Assembly (NCBI GenBank): GCA_023447015.1
Contig: JAEXPG010000200.1
Span: 1 to 7,725, forward strand
DNA length: 7,725 nt
Origin: Verrucomicrobiota bacterium
Lineage (GTDB): Bacteria; Verrucomicrobiota; Verrucomicrobiia; Opitutales; Opitutaceae
Direction: 5' to 3'
Part shown: positions 1 to 6,574 of the stretch, piece after piece
How positions within the stretch are numbered: the stretch's first letter is position 1
How the letters are laid out: each line of letters opens with the position of its first letter
The notes under the pieces: model-generated
Told to the model about the DNA's origin: nothing
What the model saw: only the letters and a program-made list of their open reading frames with translations
Database searches by the model: none
Position numbers and translations under genes: made by a program

Positions 1-360
1 CTCGCGCACGCCCTCGAGCTCTTCTTCGCCGAGCAGGACCAGCCGCGCGACCACTTCGCCTTCGGCGCGGAGCTCATCCATGGCGCGATCGAGCACATGG
101 GCGAGATCGACGGCCCCATCCGCGGCCTCGCCCAGAACTGGGATTTCGAGCGCATCGCCAAGATCGACCTGACGATCCTACGCGTGGGCATCTTCGAGAT
201 GCTCCACCGCAAGGACATCCCGCCGGTGGTCTCGATCAACGAGGCGATCAACCTCTCCAAGCAGTTCTCCAATGCCGACGCCAAGCGCTTCATCAACGGC
301 ATCCTCGACCGCCTGAAGGACCAGATCGGCCGCGACGCCCGCAAGACCGCCGAGGAGTGA
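1..360 (+). CDS. nusB: Transcription antitermination factor NusB, 3' part (5' end outside window)
   Basis: The reading frame is open from base 1 and ends at TGA 358-360, giving the last 119 residues; the N-terminal part lies upstream of the window. The visible part matches the C-terminal half of the all-helical NusB fold: a run like LTILRVGIFEMLHRKDIPP, then VVSINEAINLSKQFSN and KRFINGILDRL, which correspond to the conserved 'ILR..IfE', 'inEAi.L.k.f' and 'kFiNGiLd' blocks. NusB pairs with NusE (ribosomal protein S10) on boxA RNA to suppress termination during rRNA transcription, in the cytoplasm. It is followed by an inserted GxxExxY cassette and then ftsY on the same strand, so nusB and ftsY were probably neighbours in one operon before the insertion. 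The family assignment is firm; the operon is inferred. Confidence 0.93.
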   Translation, partial: LAHALELFFAEQDQPRDHFAFGAELIHGAIEHMGEIDGPIRGLAQNWDFERIAKIDLTILRVGIFEMLHRKDIPPVVSINEAINLSKQFSNADAKRFINGILDRLKDQIGRDARKTAEE

Positions 361-379
361 CGCGGCGCAAACTCGATCC

Positions 380-405
380 ATCTGGAACTCAGGAAATCAG
401 GAAAC
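380..405 (+). repeat. Left arm of 26-bp perfect inverted repeat
   Basis: This arm is exactly the reverse complement of 823-848. It is built of three 8-bp units: TCTGGAAC (381-388), TCAGGAAA (389-396) and TCAGGAAA (397-404). Beyond base 405 similarity to the other arm decays quickly, although both sides then show a GCCGG / GTCCGG-like run. It lies just upstream of the GxxExxY start codon. Confidence 0.9.
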
Positions 406-423
406 TGAAGCCGGAACCCCTCG

Positions 424-831
424 ATGACTCAGATCGGCAACAAGGACCTGAGCAGCCGGGTGATCGAGGCCGCCATCGAGGTGCACAAGACGCTCGGCCC
501 GGGGTTCATCGAGTCGGTTTACGAGAGTGCCCTATGTCTTGAGCTGACCCGCCGCGGCGTTGCTTTCGTGCGACAGAAGACGATCCCGATTCTCTATCGC
601 GGCGAGTCGGTCGGTGAGCACCGCCTTGACCTCCTCGTCGAGGATAGGCTCGTCGTGGAACTCAAGGCCGTCGCCGTCATCGATGACATCTTCTTTGCCA
701 TCGGTCGGTCCTATATGAAAGCAGTCGGCGTCGACGATGGCCTGCTCCTCAACTTTGCGAGCATGCCGCTGACAATCCGTCGCATCGGCCGCGAATGGCA
801 TCCCAACTCTCCGGACTCCTCCGTTTCCTGA
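424..831 (+). CDS. GxxExxY family protein (PD-(D/E)XK-like fold suspected)
   Basis: The protein has 135 residues, the normal size for this family. It contains the name-giving motif as G27-F-I-E30-S-V-Y33 after RVIEAAIEVHKTLGPG. It then has the pattern RLDLLVEDRLVVELKA with D69, E79 and K81, which resembles the D...ExK core of PD-(D/E)XK nuclease-type folds. Family members usually continue with an H-x-A-Q-L-type helix; here that segment reads IDDIFFAIGRSYMKAVG, so the Gln/His positions look altered, while the following GLLLNF strand and IRRI end are retained. The start at 424 gives the conserved N-terminus; no strong Shine-Dalgarno is visible. The stop TGA (829-831) lies within the right inverted repeat. 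Biochemical function is not established for the family; nuclease activity is inference. The gene interrupts nusB-ftsY and looks horizontally acquired. Confidence 0.85.
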   Translation: MTQIGNKDLSSRVIEAAIEVHKTLGPGFIESVYESALCLELTRRGVAFVRQKTIPILYRGESVGEHRLDLLVEDRLVVELKAVAVIDDIFFAIGRSYMKAVGVDDGLLLNFASMPLTIRRIGREWHPNSPDSSVS

Positions 832-848
832 TTTCCTGAGTTCCAGAT
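823..848 (-). repeat. Right arm of 26-bp perfect inverted repeat
   Basis: This is the reverse complement of 380-405. Read on the + strand it is TTTCCTGA (824-831), TTTCCTGA (832-839) and a diverged GTTCCAGA (840-847). The first unit supplies the in-frame stop codon of the GxxExxY gene. It ends 36 bases before the ftsY start codon, so any transcript crossing both arms could form a 26-bp stem. Confidence 0.9.
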
Positions 849-860
849 TTTTCGAATGGG

Positions 861-884
861 TCTCCCTCCAGCCCCTCTTTCCCG
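861..884 (+). promoter_or_regulatory. Pyrimidine-rich leader of ftsY, no Shine-Dalgarno
   Basis: In the 24 bases before the ftsY ATG, 21 are C or T (CCCCTCTTTCCCG just before the start), and nothing resembles GGAGG. The same kind of tract precedes valS. Its role in initiation, for example through ribosomal protein S1 or unstructured RNA, is inference. Confidence 0.4.
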
Positions 885-1805
885 ATGTTCGGTCTATTCA
901 AGAAGTTCAAAGACGGTCTCACCAAGACGGCGCAGAAGCTCGTCGCCAGCGTCGGCGGGTTGTTCGGCCAGAAGCCGATCGACGCCGCCACCCTCGACCA
1001 GCTCGAGGAGGCGCTCTATGGCGCCGACTTCGGCGTCGAGACTACCAGCGAGATCCTCGAGGAGATCCGCGCCGCGTATAAGAAGGACAAGAATCTCCAT
1101 GGCCAGGAAGCCGCCGCCATCGGCGCCGCCGTCTTGCGCCGCGTGCTCGCCGGCTCCGAGGGCGTCCTCGGGCCCGTGGGCAGCACCCCGACCGTCATCG
1201 CGCTGATTGGCGTCAACGGCTCCGGCAAGACCACCACCTGCGCCAAGCTCGCCTGGAAGCTCAAGCAGGACGCCGCCACGGTCACCGTGGGGGCCTGCGA
1301 CACCTTCCGCGCCGCCGCCAACGAGCAGCTCCGCACCTGGTGCGACCGGCTCGAGCTCGAGCTCGTCGCCAGCCAGCACGGCGCCGACTCCGCCGCCGTT
1401 GCCTTCGACGCCATGGCCGCCGCCAAATCGCGCGGCCGCGACTACGTCCTGCTCGACACCGCCGGTCGGCTCCACACGAAGTCGAACCTCATGGACGAGC
1501 TGGCGAAGGTCCGCCGCGTCCTGCAGAAGCACGATCCGGCCGCGCCGCACCACAGCTGGCTGGTGATCGACGGCAGCCACGGCTCCAACGCCATCGAACA
1601 GGCCAAGGAATTCCACCGCGCGTTCGGGCTCACCGGCCTGATCGTCACCAAGCTCGACGGCACCGCCCGCGGCGGCGCGCTCGTCGGCATCTACCGGCAG
1701 CTGAAGCTCCCGGTCTATTTCCTCGGTTTCGGCGAACAGCCCGAGGACCTCCAGCCCTACACGATCGACAACTACGTGAAGGCCGTCTTCGGACTGGAGA
1801 CGTGA
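885..1805 (+). CDS. ftsY: Signal recognition particle receptor FtsY (SRP GTPase)
   Basis: This 306-residue protein is an FtsY with a short N-terminal region and no long acidic A domain. Residues 1 to about 95 form the helical N domain (LEEALYGADFGVETTSEILEE). The NG GTPase motifs are all present: P-loop GVNGSGKTT (109-117), DTFRAAA (139-145), DTAGR (191-195), TKLD (255-258) and closing GFGE (281-284), followed by DLQPY. The motif usually read DATTGQN is here DGSHGSN (229-235). FtsY docks ribosome-SRP complexes at the inner membrane and delivers them to SecYEG, hydrolysing GTP together with Ffh. The N-terminal MFGLFKKFKDGL could form an amphipathic membrane-targeting helix. The start at 885 is the only one fitting this N-terminus, although no Shine-Dalgarno is visible. 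The GxxExxY cassette lies directly upstream. Confidence 0.96.
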   Translation: MFGLFKKFKDGLTKTAQKLVASVGGLFGQKPIDAATLDQLEEALYGADFGVETTSEILEEIRAAYKKDKNLHGQEAAAIGAAVLRRVLAGSEGVLGPVGSTPTVIALIGVNGSGKTTTCAKLAWKLKQDAATVTVGACDTFRAAANEQLRTWCDRLELELVASQHGADSAAVAFDAMAAAKSRGRDYVLLDTAGRLHTKSNLMDELAKVRRVLQKHDPAAPHHSWLVIDGSHGSNAIEQAKEFHRAFGLTGLIVTKLDGTARGGALVGIYRQLKLPVYFLGFGEQPEDLQPYTIDNYVKAVFGLET

Positions 1806-1916
1806 TCCGGGCGGGCGGCCGCGGCGACCAGTGGGCCCGGGCCGAGGTGCGGGAGCCTATCCCCGTCCCGAGCCCCTGAACCGCACGAAGGCCGGAGCAG
1901 TCGCACGTTGATGCCG

Positions 1917-1985
1917 GCTGCAGGCCACCGCGCTGAGGTGGCCCGTCGGAGGAGCCGGTTCGAAGCCCCGACCCACAGGAGCCGG
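1917..1985 (+). repeat. Structured intergenic repeat, copy 1
   Basis: This 69-bp unit matches copy 2 (2676-2744) at 58 of 69 positions without gaps and copy 3 (6575-6643, minus strand) with one single-base gap. Its first half folds as a perfect 7-bp hairpin, GGCCACC (1923-1929) with GGTGGCC (1937-1943) around a GCGCTGA loop. The second half (AGGAGCCGGTTCGAAGCCCC) gives a weaker stem here than in the other copies. It lies 112 bases after ftsY and 92 bases before the chosen start of the DUF2007-like gene. The rest of the 272-base gap (1806-2077) shows nothing I can name. Confidence 0.8.
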
Positions 1986-2077
1986 CGGCAGGTCGCCGCC
2001 ATCGTGTGGATTTGAGCCGGGGGCGGATGCCGGCGAATCGAATCGACCAACCGGACCCCGCGGGCAGTGTGGGCCGC

Positions 2078-2614
2078 ATGTCCGATTCCATGGTTACGAT
2101 CGCGACCTATCCCAATCCCATCGAGGGTGAGATCGCCTGCGAGTACCTGTGCTCCGAGGGATTTTCGGCCCAGGTCGCCAATCAGGCGATGCAGACGGTG
2201 GTCCTGGGGGCGGGAAACCCGCTTGTGCGCATCGAACTGCAGGTCCCCGGTCGGGAGGCGGCGGAAGCGTTGCAGCGGCTGCGGGAGCAGCAGGCGGCGG
2301 TCCGCCAGGAAGAACGTGAGGCTGGTCCGGCGGCGATGCCGAAGCCGGATGGGATCTACCAGTCGGACTGGAACGAACGGGAGCGCCTCGTGGAGCGCGC
2401 CTACCGTTGCGCCATCATCGGGCCGCTGGTCCCGGTCCCGCTGGTGAGCTGGTATGGTCTGCTTTGTGTGCTTGATGCGCTCGGCCGCGACGAGCCGCTC
2501 CGGGAGAGCCAGCGCCGGCGGTTCACGATCGCGCTGGTGGTCAGCGCCCTCTTCTCGTTGCTCTGGCTGGGCTTGCTGGTCGTGGCCGTGGCCGCCCTCT
2601 TCTGGAGACGGTGA
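2078..2614 (+). CDS. DUF2007-like N-terminal domain protein with two C-terminal membrane helices
   Basis: The predicted product has 178 residues. Residues 5 to about 70 (MVTIATYPNPIEGEIACEYL, then a strand-rich LVRIELQVPG and a helix EAAEALQRLRE) resemble the small DUF2007 ferredoxin-like domain, often annotated as a putative signal-transducing or PII-like protein. A charged linker (71-110) follows. Two hydrophobic segments come next (about 111-133 and 150-175), and the protein ends in WRR, so it is probably an inner-membrane protein with a cytosolic N-terminal domain. The frame extends upstream to GTG 2006 and ATG 2027, but those extra residues look like non-coding leader; ATG 2078 or ATG 2090 directly precedes the conserved VTIATYPNP. 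Ligand and role are unknown. A structured repeat lies upstream and another downstream. The family call is moderate; the coding call is strong. Confidence 0.78.
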   Translation: MSDSMVTIATYPNPIEGEIACEYLCSEGFSAQVANQAMQTVVLGAGNPLVRIELQVPGREAAEALQRLREQQAAVRQEEREAGPAAMPKPDGIYQSDWNERERLVERAYRCAIIGPLVPVPLVSWYGLLCVLDALGRDEPLRESQRRRFTIALVVSALFSLLWLGLLVVAVAALFWRR

Positions 2615-2675
2615 GCGGGCCTGCGCGGGTCGCCCGTGTTCATCGCGATTCGCCGGCGCGGGCACACCGAAGGCG

Positions 2676-2744
2676 CCTGCGGGTCACCGCGCTGAGGTGG
2701 CCGACCGAAGGAGCCGGGTCGACGCCCCGGCCAACAGGAGCCGG
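2676..2744 (+). repeat. Structured intergenic repeat, copy 2
   Basis: This is in the same orientation as copy 1 and identical to it at 58 of 69 positions. The core CACCGCGCTGAGGTGGCC is kept, but the first stem is weakened by a C-to-T change at 2684. The second stem is stronger: GCCGGG pairs with CCCGGC around TCGACGC. It lies 61 bases after the stop of the DUF2007-like gene and 92 bases before ATG 2837, the same spacing that copy 1 has to its downstream gene. Confidence 0.8.
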
Positions 2745-2836
2745 TCCTCGCCGAAGTCCGCGTGCGGGCCCATGCGGGGGTTGTTCCCGCGAGATCGCGG
2801 TGGTCAACCGCCAACCAGCCGCCCACGCTGGCGCGC

Positions 2837-3478
2837 ATGGAACCTCCCGCATTGGTGCTGCTGCTCGATTATCCCGAGGGGGAATGGCTGCCCGCGGGCC
2901 TGCGCCAGGGGATGGGCGACGCGTTCGCCGCCCGGATCGTGCGGCTGCTGGCCGAGCTCCAACTCGCGAATGCGCCGCAGGGGTGGCCGACGGAGGTCCA
3001 TGTCGCCCCGGGCGAGCGCGTGCCGGAGGTGCGGCGTTGGCTCAGCTCCAAGCCGATCACCGTCCACGCCCAGTTGACGGCGCCCTGGGGCGAACGGCTG
3101 GCGCAGGTGGCGGCGGAGGCGACGGCGCGCCACGATGGCATGGTGATCCTGCTGCGGCCCGACTGTCCGTACTGCGGCCTGGAGGCGATCGTGACGGCGG
3201 CGAAGGCGTTGCTCGACCACGACGTGGTGCTCGGGCCGGCGACCGACGGGGATTTCTATCTGCTCGGGCTGCGCCGCTGGCCCTCGGGGCTGTTGCACGA
3301 GGTGAACTGGGGCACCAACCAGGTTCTGTTTGCGATCACCAAACGCTGCACCGAGCTCGGGTTGACGTACCGTCTGCTCGATCCGCAGGAACGCGTGACC
3401 AACGAGGCGTCCTGGGATCGTGCGGTGGCGCGGATCGCGCAGCAGGGCGAGGGCGGGACCGGCCCCGGCCAGCCGTGA
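2837..3478 (+). CDS. Divergent DUF2064 / TIGR04282-type transferase-fold protein
   Basis: The 213-residue protein resembles the GT-A-like family annotated as DUF2064 or 'rSAM/selenodomain-associated transferase 1'. The best block is VVLGPATDGDFYLLGLRRWP (131-149), matching the family pattern VLGPa.DGGYYLiGL. Before it stands RPDCP (107-111), at the place of the family's G-x-D-x-P, and after it VNW (156-158) and a helix ending in a Gly-Leu turn. Differences are clear: the second Gly of DGG is Asp, the N-terminal K-T-R-L substrate loop is replaced by EGEWLPAGLRQGM, and the C-terminal D-x-D is not recognisable. Catalysis may therefore be altered or lost. The frame stays open up to ATG 2762, but ATG 2837 begins the first family-like strand (PALVLLLDYP). 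Substrate is unknown, and no radical-SAM partner is visible here. It ends convergently with glnD. Confidence 0.72.
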   Translation: MEPPALVLLLDYPEGEWLPAGLRQGMGDAFAARIVRLLAELQLANAPQGWPTEVHVAPGERVPEVRRWLSSKPITVHAQLTAPWGERLAQVAAEATARHDGMVILLRPDCPYCGLEAIVTAAKALLDHDVVLGPATDGDFYLLGLRRWPSGLLHEVNWGTNQVLFAITKRCTELGLTYRLLDPQERVTNEASWDRAVARIAQQGEGGTGPGQP

Positions 3479-3479
3479 T

Positions 3480-3502
3480 CCGGCGGCGGCGGAAGCCGCC
3501 GG
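3480..3502. terminator. GC-rich hairpin between convergent genes
   Basis: One base after the stop of the DUF2064-like gene, CGGCGGC (3484-3490) pairs with GCCGCCG (3495-3501) around a GGAA tetraloop; an alternative 8-bp pairing starts at 3480. No T-tract follows, so it is not a classical intrinsic terminator. Its position between convergent genes makes termination or 3'-end protection plausible. A second small hairpin, CCCCG-GATA-CGGGG, lies at 3577-3590 in the same gap. Confidence 0.35.
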
Positions 3503-3544
3503 TTCGAGACCGGAGTTGCGTTCGAGCGTGGTGAGCCCGGCGGC

Positions 3545-3629
3545 GCGGCCCAGGGCTTCCGGCGGTGCGTGGGCCACCCCGGATACGGGGCGGATCGAGG
3601 CGAGGTGGCTGCGGCCCGGGCTTCCGGCG
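3545..3629 (+). repeat. Pair of 19-20-bp direct repeats in the convergent gap
   Basis: GCGGCCCAGGGCTTCCGGCG (3545-3564) recurs at 3611-3629 with a single A missing. Both lie in the 191-base gap between the ends of the DUF2064-like gene and glnD, and the small CCCCG/CGGGG hairpin lies between them. Function is unknown; it may be a local duplication. Confidence 0.5.
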
Positions 3630-3669
3630 CCGCAACGTGGTGCGTTCGCAGGAGGGTACTGACCCTTCG

Positions 3670-6477
3670 TCAGGAGGCTTTGGCGACGAGGACTTCCTCG
3701 ACCGGGACGATGACCGTGGCGATGGCATCGCGCAGGGCGCGGAGCCGGTCGTTGTCCTCGATGGGACGCTTGTCGGTGCTCTCGACGTAGAAGGTGTCGA
3801 TGGCCACGCCGCGCTCGGTGCCGATGCGGGCGAAGGTGATGTCGAAGCCGTGCTCGAAGATCACTCGCGCGATGCGGTAGAGCAGGCCGATCTGGTCCTG
3901 CGCCTGGATCTCGATGATCGTGCGTTTGAGCTCGAGCTCGTGGTAGACCTCGACCACCGGCGGGACGTTGCCGTGCAGCGACCGCTCCTCCTGGGAGAGG
4001 CGGCTGACGCGGACCCTGCGGGCCTGGGCGACGATGTCGGGCAGGAGGTCCTTGTTCTGGACGAGGGAGGCCTCGACGTTCTTGAGGAAGAGGTCGATGG
4101 CCGCCTGGTTCTGGACGGGGCCGTGGCCCGGCTCGATCACGCGGAAGGTGTCGATGGCGATATGGTCGGCGCGGGAGATGACCTTGGCGCTGAGGATGTT
4201 CAGGCCGGCGACGCTGAGCGCCCCGGCGAGGCGGTAGAACAGGCCGGCGCGGTCCCAGGTGACGACATTGACGAGGGTGTAGGAGCGGTTGAGGTCGTTC
4301 TTCCACTCGACGACCGGGCGCAGGGTGCCGACGGAGTCGGCGGCGTTGATCGTGGTGAGCAGGCGGTTGACCATGCCGATGTGGAGCGCGATCAGCTCCG
4401 GGGAGGCCTGGACGAAGTAGCGCTCGGGCAGGAGGTTGAAATGCGCGGTGATCTCGTCGGCGCTGACGCCGGGGACGGTCTGGGCGATGAGGTCGCGGAG
4501 GAGCATGGCTTTGCGGTCGGCGTTGCGTTGGTCGGCGGCGGCGTTGCCGAGGGTGAGGCGCTCGGCGGTGCGGTTGAAGAGGGCGGTGTGGAGCGTGTTC
4601 TTGTAGCTGTTCCAGAGTTCCGTGGACGTGCCGCGGGCGTCGCAGTAGGTGTGGACGAAGAGGAAGCGGAGCTTCTCAAGGTCGCCCATCATCTCCGCGA
4701 AGAGCGCGATGGTCGCAGGGTCATCGAGATCGTGCTTCTGCCAGAACCGTGCCATCGCGAGATGGTGGCGGATGACGAAGGCGACGAGCTCGGAGTCCTT
4801 GGCGTCGATGCCGAAGCGCTCGAGGATGGGGCGGGAGAGGTGGACGCCGGACTCGGCGTGGCCCTGGATGCCGGTGCCCTTGCCGATATCGTGCAGGAGC
4901 AGAATGAGATAGAGGAGGGTGGGGTCCTCGCACTGGTGGAGGACCTCGCGGTAGCGCTTCGCCTGGTCGCTTTCGCCGGCGTAGATGACATCCAGCTCCT
5001 TGATCGTGTTGAGCGTGTGGATGTCGGCGGTGTAGCGGTGATAAAACTCGTGCTGCACGAGGCAGTTGAGTTGCTCAAATTCGGGCACGAACCGGCCGAG
5101 AATGCCCAGTTCGTGCATGAAGGAGAGGGAGGGGTAGACGTTGCCGGCCTCCTGCAGGATCGCCTTGAAGCTGTCGATCGCGCCGGCGGCGTGGCGGACG
5201 GTCTCGTTGCACAGCGGCGCGGAGGCGCGGATGAGCGACTGGAGGTCGAGGTCGGGCGTGCACTCCAGCTGCTGGCAATGGCGGAAGACGCGGACTAGCC
5301 GCTCGGGGTCGTCGGTGAAGACGGAGTTCTTCTCGGCGGAGAGGCGGTTGCCGCGCAGGATGAAGCCGTCGATGGACTTCGGCCGCTCGGAGCGGCGGGA
5401 GCGGATGAGGGCGCGCAGCGAGAACCGGCTGGGGGCGTCCTCCAGGGAGAGGGCGAGGCGGTCCTCGACGAGTTTGGAGATGCGGTAGATCGCCTGGGCG
5501 TGGCGGTAGTACTCCTGCATGAACGCCTCGACGCGCTCAACGACGTCCTCGGCGGTGTAGCCGAGCCCGAGGGCGACGCGGGGCTGGTTGTCGAGGTTGA
5601 GGAGATCGTTGGGGTGGTTCGTGACGTAGTGGAGTTCGTGACGCACCCGCAGGAGGAAGTCGTAGCCGCGCTGGAAATCGCGCAGCTCCTCCTCGCGCAT
5701 GTAGTTCTGCTCCTTGAGCTCCTCGATGCGCTGGAGGCCGAGCTTCACGCGCGCCATCCAGAGGGTGTTCTGGAAGTCGCGCAGGCCGCCGACGCCGTTC
5801 TTGATGTTGGGCTCCTGGAGGAAGACGGTGCCGCCGTTCTTGCTGCGGCGCTCGGCCTGATCCTTGAGGCGGGCGGCGATGTAGCCGCGCGGGTCGTCCT
5901 TCTGGTAGTAGGCGCGGTAGGCGGCCTGGAAGTTCTCGAAGACCTGGGGCGAGCCGGCGATCAGGCGCGACTCGAGCAGGGCGGTCTTGGTCTGCATGTC
6001 CTTGCGCGCCTCGGCGAAGACCTCGTCGATGGTGCGTGTCGAGTGGCCGACCTTCAGCCCGCTGTCCCAGAGGATGTAGAGCAGCTCCTGCGTGAGAAAC
6101 TCCTGGAGGGGCTTGAGCACCTCGGGTTTCACACCCGAGGGATAGAGGAACATCAGGTCGATGTCGCTCTTCGGGCAGAGCTCGCCGCGGCCGTAGCCGC
6201 CGAGGGCGAGAAGGCTGACCGGCACGGGCAGTTCGCCGGTGTGCGTGCGCCGCCACTGGGCGGCGGCGTGGTCGAAGAGATGCTCGATCAACGCGTCGAT
6301 CTCCGTGGCGCGGGCCTGGGCGACGGTGAGGCCGCTCTCGCCGCCCCGGTGCCGGCGGAGAATGTCGTCGTCGGCGTGCTTCAGGAAGGCCTTGGCGGCG
6401 GCCAGGCGCTGGGCGACCGGCATGTCGGCCGTGAACACGAGACGTTTGCGGGCGTCTTTGAGGATTCCTCGGATCAT
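3670..6477 (-). CDS. glnD: [Protein-PII] uridylyltransferase / uridylyl-removing enzyme GlnD
   Basis: At 935 residues the protein has the full length of GlnD. Domain order is canonical. A nucleotidyltransferase domain carries GGYGRGELCPKSDIDLMF (93-110; catalytic D105 and D107). A GlnD-specific helical region with NIKNGVGGLRDFQ follows. The HD phosphohydrolase domain has HEFYHRYTADIH (476-487), LLLHDIGKG (526-534) and RHH (570-572). Two ACT domains lie at about 732-785 and 852-905, each containing a D-x-x-GL(L/F)YR(L/I) turn. GlnD uridylylates PII (GlnB/GlnK) when glutamine is low and removes UMP when glutamine is high, the ACT domains sensing glutamine; this controls nitrogen assimilation. 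ATG at 6477 was preferred: the frame extends upstream to 6558, but those 27 residues are arginine-rich, unlike the family, and overlap the leader. A structured repeat lies about 100 bases upstream of this start. Confidence 0.96.
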   Translation of the reverse strand: MIRGILKDARKRLVFTADMPVAQRLAAAKAFLKHADDDILRRHRGGESGLTVAQARATEIDALIEHLFDHAAAQWRRTHTGELPVPVSLLALGGYGRGELCPKSDIDLMFLYPSGVKPEVLKPLQEFLTQELLYILWDSGLKVGHSTRTIDEVFAEARKDMQTKTALLESRLIAGSPQVFENFQAAYRAYYQKDDPRGYIAARLKDQAERRSKNGGTVFLQEPNIKNGVGGLRDFQNTLWMARVKLGLQRIEELKEQNYMREEELRDFQRGYDFLLRVRHELHYVTNHPNDLLNLDNQPRVALGLGYTAEDVVERVEAFMQEYYRHAQAIYRISKLVEDRLALSLEDAPSRFSLRALIRSRRSERPKSIDGFILRGNRLSAEKNSVFTDDPERLVRVFRHCQQLECTPDLDLQSLIRASAPLCNETVRHAAGAIDSFKAILQEAGNVYPSLSFMHELGILGRFVPEFEQLNCLVQHEFYHRYTADIHTLNTIKELDVIYAGESDQAKRYREVLHQCEDPTLLYLILLLHDIGKGTGIQGHAESGVHLSRPILERFGIDAKDSELVAFVIRHHLAMARFWQKHDLDDPATIALFAEMMGDLEKLRFLFVHTYCDARGTSTELWNSYKNTLHTALFNRTAERLTLGNAAADQRNADRKAMLLRDLIAQTVPGVSADEITAHFNLLPERYFVQASPELIALHIGMVNRLLTTINAADSVGTLRPVVEWKNDLNRSYTLVNVVTWDRAGLFYRLAGALSVAGLNILSAKVISRADHIAIDTFRVIEPGHGPVQNQAAIDLFLKNVEASLVQNKDLLPDIVAQARRVRVSRLSQEERSLHGNVPPVVEVYHELELKRTIIEIQAQDQIGLLYRIARVIFEHGFDITFARIGTERGVAIDTFYVESTDKRPIEDNDRLRALRDAIATVIVPVEEVLVAKAS

Positions 6478-6574
6478 CGCGGTGGTGTCGGCATAACGGG
6501 GTATTCGCGCGGGACCGCCAATCAAATAAGGGCGCTGCCGCCGGGCCCGAGTCCTCACGATGGATCCGGCTTGC

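Larger units (their letters stand above)
380..848. mobile_element. Compact inverted-repeat-bounded cassette carrying a GxxExxY gene
   Basis: Two perfect 26-bp inverted arms (380-405 and 823-848) enclose one complete small gene with almost no spare DNA: 18 bases from the left arm to the ATG, and a stop codon inside the right arm. The cassette sits between nusB and ftsY. No transposase, integrase or clear target-site duplication is visible; outside the arms only TCGA (373-376 and 852-855) is shared symmetrically. The gene also looks less GC-biased than its neighbours. A non-autonomous mobile unit is the simplest reading, but mobility is inferred from structure alone. Confidence 0.55.

Noticed and set aside
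357..542. Short + frame starting at the nusB stop
   Set aside because: It reads through the left inverted repeat and then out of frame through the GxxExxY gene. The peptide SGTQEIRK recurs on the opposite strand at the right arm only because the arms are inverted copies.
894..1616. 240-codon open frame opposite ftsY
   Set aside because: It is antisense to an intact FtsY with all GTPase motifs; its Gly/Val/Ala/Asp-rich sequence has no domain.
1957..1967. GGTTCGAAGCC, resembling a tRNA T-arm
   Set aside because: No acceptor stem, D-arm or anticodon arm can be placed around it. It belongs to the 69-bp repeat, and the other copies do not keep the T-loop sequence.
2804..4306. 500-codon open frame on the minus strand
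   Set aside because: It overlaps the DUF2064-like gene antisense and glnD in another frame. It is rich in Arg, Pro and His and shows no recognisable family.
3565..5298. 577-codon open frame on the + strand opposite glnD
   Set aside because: It is antisense to a full-length, motif-complete GlnD. Its Asp/Val/Glu/Gly-rich composition is what the complement of a GC-biased gene produces, and it shows no domain.
6518..6533. CCAATCAAATAAGGGC near the glnD start, resembling one arm of the CCGACCAAATA palindromes
   Set aside because: Only about ten bases match, and no facing arm is present, so I do not call it a third copy.
6478..6560. Possible glnD promoter (minus-strand TTGATT and TTATGC)
   Set aside because: The two boxes are 23 bases apart, too far for a standard sigma-70 promoter, and each is weak.
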